From assembly GCF_009707465.1 (NCBI RefSeq), contig NZ_CP046120.1, positions 2,385,501 through 2,449,500 of the forward strand: a stretch of 64,000 bases of DNA, in the 5' to 3' direction. Below, piece by piece: positions 58,278 to 64,000 of this stretch. Source of the stretch: Novosphingobium sp. Gsoil 351 (GTDB lineage Bacteria > Pseudomonadota > Alphaproteobacteria > Sphingomonadales > Sphingomonadaceae). The position numbers and the translations under genes were made by a program. How positions within the stretch are numbered: the first letter of the stretch is position 1; every line of letters starts with the position of its first letter. The notes beneath the pieces are model-generated. The model did no database searches, was not told the origin of the DNA, and worked only from the letters and a program-made list of their open reading frames with translations.

Positions 58278-58440
58278 GAACGGCTTGGAACAGGTGCGTT
58301 CCTAGTCGAAAGCCTCGCGTGGCTCGCCCTTGTCCGTGGCTTCATCGATCCGCGATTGCAGCGTCAAGACTTTGCGTCGTCGCAAGCTCCCACGGCAACG
58401 GCCTTGAACACCAGCCCCTAGACGAAGTGCATCTCTGATC
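58278..58440 (-). pseudogene. Degenerate UvrD-type helicase remnant (copy B)
   Basis: The minus strand shows MHFV-stop-GLVFKAVAVGACDD, matching the MHFAKGLEFKAVAVMACDD segment of copy A (53301-53650) at DNA level across about 150 bases, with stops and indels. It lies just outside the right repeat. Copy B is more decayed than copy A. Confidence 0.7.
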
Positions 58441-58483
58441 AGGCGACAATTGCCTCAAAAGTCGAGCTGCAACGAGGGATTGG

Positions 58484-58921
58484 CTAGTAGCCTCGCAGTC
58501 GCTTCGTCTTGACTTTAACGCTACCACGATCGCTCACCGTGCACTTGAAGCTTCGAGGTCCGAAGTTGCGGTAGCGATAGTTATCGCCGTAGGCATCGCG
58601 ATAGCCCTCGGTAATCCCGTAGACCCGGAAACTGCTCCGCTTGTAGGGGCGAACGTCGTCGATCCGCATCCGGCCGTAACGCTCGACCTGGGGGCGACAA
58701 GCATCGATCGCGAAGCGCTCCGCGCCGCGATAGCGCACTTCGTACAAGCTTCGATCGAAGGCGTCGGTAACGGTGCCCAGCGCGCGCGCCGCCTCGTCGA
58801 TCGTCCGCGCAATCTTGTCGCCGGTTCGACCAGACCTGCTGTCTGGATAGTATTGCCCGAGTGCAGGTTGCGCAATGATAGCGCTCGCCGCCACCAGACC
58901 GATGATCAAATTTTTGAGCAC
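58484..58921 (-). CDS. Exported hypothetical protein
   Basis: 145 residues starting at GTG 58921 (VLKNLIIGLVAASAIIAQPA, signal peptide), then a mature part rich in Tyr and Arg: RTIDEAARALGTVTDAFDR, RYRGAERFAIDACRPQVERYG, YRYRNFGPRSFKC, ending RLRGY. Two cysteines. No named domain. The signal and intact frame support a real gene among debris. Confidence 0.68.
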   Translation of the reverse strand: MLKNLIIGLVAASAIIAQPALGQYYPDSRSGRTGDKIARTIDEAARALGTVTDAFDRSLYEVRYRGAERFAIDACRPQVERYGRMRIDDVRPYKRSSFRVYGITEGYRDAYGDNYRYRNFGPRSFKCTVSDRGSVKVKTKRLRGY

Positions 58922-59042
58922 GTTAGCCTCCTCGTTTGAGCGAGCCAGAAGCTTGGCCACCCTCAGGATGTAAGGATAAAATGATCGGACCCCCGAAAAG
59001 CTCCGCGGCAGTCGCCGTGCCACAGAAGCAGAGCCGAACTCG

Positions 59043-59520
59043 CGCCCGGTCAAATCGCCGTTGACTACATCGTCAAAGGCAGCGTCCAGAAGCAAGGCGA
59101 CAAGCTGAGGGTCGCCAGCTTCGTGCTCGATACGCGACGCTTGGCCTGTTTGGAACGACCGGCCGCGATTTTTCCCTCCAGGCCAGCGCGGGCCTGTCCA
59201 AGCGCAACTGGTCGGTGGCCGGCTTTGCACCCTCGATCAAGCTCATCTACTCCCGCACCGCTTCCTCCATTGCGCTTTACGACCAGGCGAGAAAACGCGC
59301 GGAATTCGGGGTAACGAAGGCGTTTTGATCCTGATTTTGAAGCGTTGAGCACCACCGCTCCTTGTCGTTCAGAAGCGCATCACGCATTTGCTGAATCGAA
59401 TTGCCTTGTCCAAATTGGCAATCTGCCCGGCGCGCGCTCTACTTCGATACGTCGCCGGAGTACGAGTGGCGGCGTGACCGCTCATCGGCGGCGGGCCTCG
59501 GGCTGATTTCGCGCTGTGCG
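59043..59520 (+). pseudogene. Gene debris: cyclase-like and barrel-like fragments
   Basis: Fragments in changing frames. 59043-59110 reads DYIVKGSVQKQGDKLRVASF, like the receptor-linked TPR/adenylate-cyclase type. 59158-59328 reads TGRDFSLQASAGLSKRNW and SSIALYDQARKRAEFGVTKAF then stop, like the C-terminus of a surface-lipoprotein-assembly (DUF560/Slam-like) barrel. Near 59430, LYFDTSPEYEWRRDRS reads like a further barrel piece. No complete gene remains. Confidence 0.45.
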
Positions 59521-59567
59521 CTTTGGGCTGCCGCTATCGCAAACGGGCTGGAAAAAGCGTCGGCACG

Positions 59568-60257
59568 CTATCGCCAACCGCGTTCTCTGGCTTCCAGTTC
59601 CTGCGCCGCATCGAATGCCGGGCCGGCCGCCATCGCCTGAGCCGCTTCCAGCAAGCCGGCGTCGCTGCTTCCGGCCTGCCGATATTCCTGGGACTGGGCG
59701 GCCTGGCCCGCGCGCAGTTCGCGAAGCTTCCAGCCCTGCGTATCGCGGCAGGCGATTCCGGATTGGCGCGCCGCCGAGAAAGCTCGGCAATAGGCTCCTG
59801 CATCGTCTCGGAACGACAGCAGGATGCGCGTTGGTGCGTCGCTCGGCGCCGTCGCGACGAGCTGATTGTCAAGCGCGCTGGCGAGCTGGCCCGATGCGTA
59901 GTCGGCGCGCTCGCCGCCGCGCGGAGCAAAGAGCGCCAGCGCCAGCGAGGCGGCAAGCGCCGGTGCGGCGATCCAGCTCCACCGCGGCAGGCGGCGGCGC
60001 TCCCCGCGCACGGCACGCGCGGCGGCAAGATCGACCACCTCGGCCTTCGGAGAGAGCTTCGCGGTCAGCATAGCGGGAACAGGTTCGTCGAGGATCGGCG
60101 CAAAATGCGCGCTCAGCCGCGCCTTGAGCTTCCGGTGCGCCGCGATTTTCGCCGCGAGGGCGGGGTCTGCCGCGGCTGCCGCGGCCACCCTGTCCCCGCG
60201 CCCGCCATCGAGCTCGCCATCGGCGAAGGCTGCCAGTTCCTCGGGTGTAATGCTCAT
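59568..60257 (-). CDS. Anti-sigma factor (membrane-anchored, RseA/ChrR-like class unknown)
   Basis: 229 residues. The cytosolic N-terminus MSITPEELAAFADGELDGGRG has the short helical sigma-binding start common to anti-sigma factors. One membrane helix at about 92-110 (WIAAPALAASLALALFA), then a periplasmic domain with two cysteines (YCRAFSAARQSGIACRD). The ATG at 60257 overlaps the sigma stop by 4 bases, so sigma and anti-sigma are co-translated. The exact anti-sigma family is not assigned. Confidence 0.88.
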   Translation of the reverse strand: MSITPEELAAFADGELDGGRGDRVAAAAAADPALAAKIAAHRKLKARLSAHFAPILDEPVPAMLTAKLSPKAEVVDLAAARAVRGERRRLPRWSWIAAPALAASLALALFAPRGGERADYASGQLASALDNQLVATAPSDAPTRILLSFRDDAGAYCRAFSAARQSGIACRDTQGWKLRELRAGQAAQSQEYRQAGSSDAGLLEAAQAMAAGPAFDAAQELEARERGWR

Positions 60258-60766
60258 GCGGCTTCTCCGAGCTGCGCCAGAAGCGCGTCGCGTCCGCGCA
60301 CCAGCCGGGAATTGAGCGTGCCGACCGGACAGCCGACTATTTCGGCAGCTTCCTTGTAGGCATAGCCCTCCACCATCACCAGCAACACCGCCTCGCGCTG
60401 TTCTCCAGGCAACGTCGCCAACGCGCGATCGATGTCGCCGAGCGCCACCGAGGCCTCTTGCCCACCGTCGCCACCGACGCTCAGCCCCGCGTCCTCCGCC
60501 ACGAAGGTCTGGGCCCGGCGGGTGCGAGCGCGGGCTTCGTCGATCCACAAGTTGCGCATAATCCGATACATCCAGCTGTCGAGCCGTGTACCCGCCTCCC
60601 ACTTGTCGCGAGAAAGCAGCGCGCGCTCGATGGTCGTCTGGCAGAGGTCGTCGGCATCGGCACGGTCGCGCGCCAGCCCCGCAGCAAATCGCCGCAGGCG
60701 CGGAAGCAGCGCCAGCACGCCCTGTTCGAAACTTTCGCTCAGACCGGTTGCCTTCGTTTCTACCAT
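60254..60766 (-). CDS. ECF-type sigma factor
   Basis: 170 residues. Region 2 includes LLPRLRRFAAGLARDRADAD, DLCQTTIERAL and WMYRIMRNLWIDEAR. Region 4 includes LATLPGEQREAVLLVMVEGY, then YKEAAEIVGCPVGTLNSRLVRGR. Typical ECF length, no extra domains. The start at 60766 is next to an inverted-repeat promoter element; an in-frame ATG at 60796 lies inside it. Overlaps the anti-sigma gene. Probably controls itself and the divergent protease. Confidence 0.92.
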   Translation of the reverse strand: MVETKATGLSESFEQGVLALLPRLRRFAAGLARDRADADDLCQTTIERALLSRDKWEAGTRLDSWMYRIMRNLWIDEARARTRRAQTFVAEDAGLSVGGDGGQEASVALGDIDRALATLPGEQREAVLLVMVEGYAYKEAAEIVGCPVGTLNSRLVRGRDALLAQLGEAA

Positions 60767-60798
60767 GGATGAAACGGACGGAGTCGCCCGTTTCATCC
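60767..60798. promoter_or_regulatory. Palindromic ECF-type promoter between sigma and protease genes
   Basis: GGATGAAAC (60767-60775), 13 bases, CGTTTCATCC (60789-60798): symmetrical, so it reads the same both ways. 34 bases before the protease start and directly before the sigma start. The plus-direction copy is repeated at 62083-62113. Likely recognised by the neighbouring sigma factor. Confidence 0.65.
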
Positions 60799-60831
60799 CT
60801 GCTTTACCGAAAATATCTGATGAGGTCAGGA

Positions 60832-62058
60832 ATGCCGCGCAACTGGACGAATGGAGCAGCGGCGGCGGTGCTCGCGCTGGCAACGCCGGCGAGCGCGCAG
60901 CTTGCATTGCCCGCGGTGCCGCTGCCCCCGGTCTCGGGCTTGGTCGAGCGCGCGACCGGCACCGTCGGTGATACCCTCGCCCCCGTCGTGACGAGCGCGC
61001 GGGAGTTGGCCCGGCTGAGAGTCGTGCGGCTCGACGAGCTCGTCCGCCGCAGCCGCGGGTTGATTGAACGCGACGTGCTGGGCGCGCCAGCGCGGCGGGG
61101 CGAGCTGCTTCTGACCGATCCGACCCCCGAGCAGCTCGCCAAGGCGAAGGCAGCAGGCTTTGCCGTGTTGGAAAATGAACCGATCGAGGGCCTGGGATTC
61201 ACGGTCGCGCGCCTGCGGGTGCCAGAGCGAGAGACGCTCTCCGGCGCCCAGAAACGACTTGTCGGTTTGCTGCCCGGGGCCAACGTTAGCGCCGACCTGC
61301 TGCACTTTCAGGCCGGGGGCGTGGCGTTTCCTGCCGAACCGCAAGCGGCGGCGCCGGGGGCGAGCGTCACGACACCGATCGGCGTGATCGACGGCGCCCC
61401 CGGGGGCGCGGCGCTGGGCGAAGCGCGAGGCTTCGCCAAGAACGCGCCACTGGCCAGCAATCATGGCAGCGCGATCGCCTCGCTGCTTGCACTTTGCGGG
61501 GCGCGCGACGTGCGTTTCGCAGACGTCTACGGTGCCGATCCGGCGGGCGGCAATGCGCTCGCGCTCGCGCGCGCGCTGGGGTGGCTGGTCACGCAAGGTG
61601 TCCGGGTGGTGACCATCAGCCTGGTCGGACCGGCGAGTCCGGTCGTGGCCAAGGCCGTTGCCGCCGCGCAAGCCCGGGGCGTGGCGGTCGTCGCCGCAGT
61701 GGGTAATGACGGGCCCGCCGCGCCACCCTCCTATCCCGCCTCGTATCCCGGGGTGATCGCGGTGACCGCGGTCGATGGCCGCAACCGCGCGTTGATCGAG
61801 GCGGGCCGCGCGAGCCACCTCGACTATGCCGCACCCGGCGCCGACATCCTGGCAAGCGACGCCAGGGGGCGCTGGGTGCGGGTGCGCGGGACGTCCTACG
61901 CGACGCCGCTCGTGGCCGCGCGGTTGGCGGCCGCCTGGGGTCCCAAACGGGTAGCGCTGGCACGGCTCGATCAGGAGGCGCGCGATCTCGGTCCGCGAGG
62001 GGCCGACCCGACCTATGGCCGCGGCCTGCTGTGCGAGACTTGCCGCCGAATCCACTGA
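60832..62058 (+). CDS. Exported S8-family (subtilisin-like) serine protease
   Basis: 408 residues with a signal peptide (MPRNWTNGAAAAVLALATPASAQ). After an N-terminal spacer the catalytic triad is D187 (IGVIDG), H211 (SNHGSAIASL) and S355 (RGTSYATPL), with the oxyanion Asn N292 (AVGNDGP). The LASNHGSAIAS context is an unusual short form of the His motif (HGT/HGS). The C-terminal CETCRRIH holds two cysteines. ATG 60832 follows GAGGTCAGG. Divergent from the ECF sigma operon, with a shared promoter element, so probably part of its regulon. Confidence 0.9.
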   Translation: MPRNWTNGAAAAVLALATPASAQLALPAVPLPPVSGLVERATGTVGDTLAPVVTSARELARLRVVRLDELVRRSRGLIERDVLGAPARRGELLLTDPTPEQLAKAKAAGFAVLENEPIEGLGFTVARLRVPERETLSGAQKRLVGLLPGANVSADLLHFQAGGVAFPAEPQAAAPGASVTTPIGVIDGAPGGAALGEARGFAKNAPLASNHGSAIASLLALCGARDVRFADVYGADPAGGNALALARALGWLVTQGVRVVTISLVGPASPVVAKAVAAAQARGVAVVAAVGNDGPAAPPSYPASYPGVIAVTAVDGRNRALIEAGRASHLDYAAPGADILASDARGRWVRVRGTSYATPLVAARLAAAWGPKRVALARLDQEARDLGPRGADPTYGRGLLCETCRRIH

Positions 62059-62082
62059 GCGCAAAAAAATCGAAGCTGGACT

Positions 62083-62113
62083 GGATTAAACTTCGAAGCC
62101 CGTCCGTTTCATC
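62083..62113 (+). promoter_or_regulatory. Second copy of the putative ECF promoter element
   Basis: GGATTAAAC (62083-62091), 13 bases, CGTTTCATC (62105-62113). Same layout as at 60767-60797. 49 bases before the start of the glycine/serine-rich protein gene. Confidence 0.65.
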
Positions 62114-62162
62114 TTCGAGCGAGGGAATGAGGCCCTTGCCGCGAGATGAGAGGACTAGGATC

Positions 62163-63008
62163 ATGCGCACATTTCTTCTGGCTTCCGCCGCGTTGGTCGC
62201 GACCGCAGTTCCGGCCCACGCCCAGTTGCTCGGCGGTGGCGGGATCGGCGGAATGATCGGTGGCGCCGGTTCGATCGGCGGCTCGATCGGCGGACCGCTC
62301 GGCTCCCCGATGGATACCATCGACTCGGCCACCCGGGGCAGCGTCCGCGGCTCCGGCGCCACCAGCGGAAGCCACAGCGTCGACCGCAAGAGCGGTCATG
62401 TCCATGCTGATCGCAGCGCCAATGGCGAAGTCTCCGGTGACCTCGGTCAGGTGGTGAGCACGCCGACGCGCACGCTTTCCAGCAATACCACGGGATCGGC
62501 GAGCGGCAGCGGCCAGGGCAGCGCCGACGCACAGCTGGTCGGCACCGATGCACTTCGTTCGACCGCGGGTTCCGCGGTCGGCGCCGTCCGCGGCGCGGCG
62601 CAACAGGGGCGTGGCCAGGCTTCCGGCATGGCCAGTGGCGCCGGTAACGCTGCGGGCGGTTTGATGGGTGGTGCCAGCGGCTCGGCGCAGGGCGCCGGAT
62701 CGGGCATGTTCTCGGGGGCGGCTGGCCAGCTCGCCGCCGCGGGCAGCCTCGCCGCTCAAGGAGCCGGCAGTTTTGCCGTGGCGCCGGGCATGCCGGTGCT
62801 TGCCCCCGATGGCGACAAGATCGGCAAGGTCCGCCAGGTGCTGACCGATGCGCGGGGCCATGTCCGCGCGCTGCTGGTCAAGGTCGATGGCGAAACCGCG
62901 AGGCTTCCGGCGGCCAATTTCAGCGGCAGCGGCTCGGCTGTGATCTCCGCGATGAGCGAAGGCGCCATCAAGCGTGAAAGCGCCCGTCAGGAGGATCCCG
63001 GCCAGTAA
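62163..63008 (+). CDS. Exported Gly/Ser/Ala-rich protein with PRC-barrel-like C-terminus
   Basis: 281 residues. Signal peptide MRTFLLASAALVATAVPAHAQ, then about 190 residues of low complexity rich in Gly, Ser, Ala and Gln (GGGGIGGMIGGAGSIGGSIG; AAQQGRGQASGMASGAG). The last 70 residues read MPVLAPDGDKIGKVRQVLTD, ARGHVRALLVKVDGE and FSGSGSAVISAMSEGAIKR, like a PRC-barrel-type fold. ATG 62163 opens the signal. It may be a cell-surface or matrix protein. Follows the protease and carries its own putative ECF promoter. Confidence 0.82.
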   Translation: MRTFLLASAALVATAVPAHAQLLGGGGIGGMIGGAGSIGGSIGGPLGSPMDTIDSATRGSVRGSGATSGSHSVDRKSGHVHADRSANGEVSGDLGQVVSTPTRTLSSNTTGSASGSGQGSADAQLVGTDALRSTAGSAVGAVRGAAQQGRGQASGMASGAGNAAGGLMGGASGSAQGAGSGMFSGAAGQLAAAGSLAAQGAGSFAVAPGMPVLAPDGDKIGKVRQVLTDARGHVRALLVKVDGETARLPAANFSGSGSAVISAMSEGAIKRESARQEDPGQ

Positions 63009-63138
63009 TGTTTCGGCCTCGACCGCTAATCTAACCCCCCGATCGTCGCTTCGCGACGATCCGCGCCCGGGACCGGCACCTCTCCCGCCGTCCCGGGCGC
63101 GCCTAATTTTCCAGATGCGGTCAGGCTTTCGGCTTTAG

Positions 63139-63318
63139 GCCGCCTGCCGAAGCTCCGGCACTGATCTCCAAAGTCAGGAGCGCGCTGGCAAAGCGGAAGC
63201 ACTCGATCTGCTCGCGGAGCTCGGTTGCGACTATGCGCAGGGCCATCTTATCGGAAGGCCCAAGCCCTTCCATGCGCCATCTGCGCGATGCGCGAGCCCG
63301 GTGTTCCGAGCCGCCTAA
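63139..63318 (+). pseudogene. EAL-domain C-terminal remnant
   Basis: Frame reading AGKAEALDLLAELGCDYAQG, then HLIGRPKPFHAP and a stop at 63316-63318. This matches the end of EAL phosphodiesterases (AELGCDYAQGYLFGRP). No start or upstream domain is present, and a stop (TAG at 63136) precedes it. A decayed leftover. Confidence 0.6.
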
Positions 63319-63363
63319 GTCGAAGTTTCGAGCACACTCGATTTTGCATATGTATGCGGACCG

Positions 63364-63765
63364 TTACCCAGCAAGTCTCCAAAGTGAGCCAGCGCGGGGT
63401 TCGCCATCGACAGGTTCGCCGGGGCCGCGATGCTTGAGCTGCATCGCCTTCGCGATGATCCGAAACGTCGGCAAATCGAGCGGTTGCGAAAAGCGCACCC
63501 CGACCGACGCGGCGTCGGTCCAGACCACTTCGCCTTGCTGGGCGTGGGGGAGGAACGGCAACTGAAGGTGCACCAGCTGACCTTCCTGAAACCGAGCAAA
63601 GCGGGTCTCTATCCGTGCTCCCGTCCGGCAAAGATCATCAACCAGCACGGAAACGGTAGCATCGCTGCACACTGCGTCGACAGCTGCCCAAACGCGCACC
63701 CGTTCGGTGTCCCGCGAGCCAATTCTGACGTCGATCATCTCTTCAAGCTCTGCGGAACAGATCAT
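63364..63765 (-). CDS. PilZ-domain protein
   Basis: 133 residues. A single PilZ-like domain: RVRVWAAVDAVCSDATVSVL, then DDLCRTGARIETR (degenerate D-x-S-x-x-G site: C instead of S), VHLQLPFLP, GEVVWTDAASVGVRFSQPL. Possible c-di-GMP binder, though the altered site may weaken binding. Start ATG 63765. Confidence 0.75.
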   Translation of the reverse strand: MICSAELEEMIDVRIGSRDTERVRVWAAVDAVCSDATVSVLVDDLCRTGARIETRFARFQEGQLVHLQLPFLPHAQQGEVVWTDAASVGVRFSQPLDLPTFRIIAKAMQLKHRGPGEPVDGEPRAGSLWRLAG

Positions 63766-63835
63766 TTTTGGCCCTTTCTGGCACCCTCAGGGTCCATTGA
63801 GCCGTAGGTGGATACCGGATGGGCAACGAAGGAGG

Positions 63836-64000
63836 TTAGCTTCGGGTAAAGCCGCCAACTTGGCGGACGGCCAAGCCATCGATCGCTGCCCAGCCCCAAA
63901 CGCCCAATCCACGGAAGCGCCCCGCGGTCATCCCGCCTAGCGCGATCGCGGGCATGGCCGCGCGACGGGCAAGGAGGAGGAGGCGGACTCGGCCCAGGGC
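63836..64000 (-). CDS. Thiamine-phosphate-synthase-like C-terminus (cut by window edge)
   Basis: 54 codons and a stop, running off the window on the minus strand. RRAAMPAIALGGMTAGRFRG and WGWAAIDGLA match the C-terminal part of ThiE-like TIM barrels (IALGGM/I is the phosphate-binding loop). The rest is outside, so ThiE proper versus a related enzyme cannot be decided. Confidence 0.65.
   Translation of the reverse strand, partial: ALGRVRLLLLARRAAMPAIALGGMTAGRFRGLGVWGWAAIDGLAVRQVGGFTRS

Overview
This is a high-GC chromosomal segment of an alphaproteobacterium, most likely a member of the Sphingomonadaceae. The lines of evidence are the sphingomonad and alphaproteobacterial families present (an UrcA-family protein, DUF2093, DUF1289, a MmcB-type protein and HPHF-type sensor kinases paired with LytTR regulators), three large TonB-dependent receptors, and an argD-argF-hslO operon. 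Assignment below family level is not possible from the sequence alone.

Layout. 1-12 kb: the argD-argF-hslO operon (4-base overlaps), a double cold-shock-domain protein with a long glycine-rich N-terminus, a DUF442-type phosphatase followed by a membrane hydroxylase, glnK-amt behind a textbook sigma-54 promoter, an EEP nuclease, two small enzymes and prfC. 12-17 kb: a TetR regulator divergent from a TonB receptor, with an inverted-repeat operator between them, then a kinase/LytTR pair. 17-23 kb: UrcA protein, metallophosphoesterase, purD divergent from xseA with overlapping start codons, DUF2093 and an M23 peptidase. 23-31.5 kb: two roughly 1000-residue TonB receptors, each followed by a strong terminator, and a TPR/aspartyl beta-hydroxylase-like oxygenase. 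31.5-51.7 kb: housekeeping genes (rpmB, tadA, nadC, a DEAD-box helicase), a second kinase/LytTR pair, a protease/thioredoxin cluster (M48-PDZ, DsbA, M48-TPR), an MFS transporter, a PAS-GGDEF-EAL-PilZ protein and mmcB.

51.84-58.2 kb is a small genomic island at tRNA-Arg(CCG). A 63-bp direct repeat, made of the 3' part of the tRNA plus flank, marks both ends. Inside are a Fic-family gene with a repeated operator-like sequence, two decayed UvrD-type helicase fragments, broken IS21, IS66 and IS256 transposase genes, and a PAP2-family membrane protein. No integrase is visible, so the island looks immobile. 58.2-59.6 kb continues as gene debris with one small secreted-protein gene.

59.6-63 kb holds an ECF sigma factor/anti-sigma pair, a divergent exported subtilisin-like protease and a secreted glycine/serine-rich protein. 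The last two share an upstream motif, GGATNAAAC-N13-CGTTTCATC, which suggests a compact stress regulon. The window ends with an EAL-domain remnant, a PilZ protein and the C-terminus of a ThiE-like protein.

Quality note. Five otherwise well-conserved genes (argF, an alpha/beta hydrolase, one kinase, one LytTR regulator and the DEAD-box helicase) are each broken by a single-base indel, in or next to a short homopolymer. I infer that these are mainly sequencing or assembly errors, not real loss of function.
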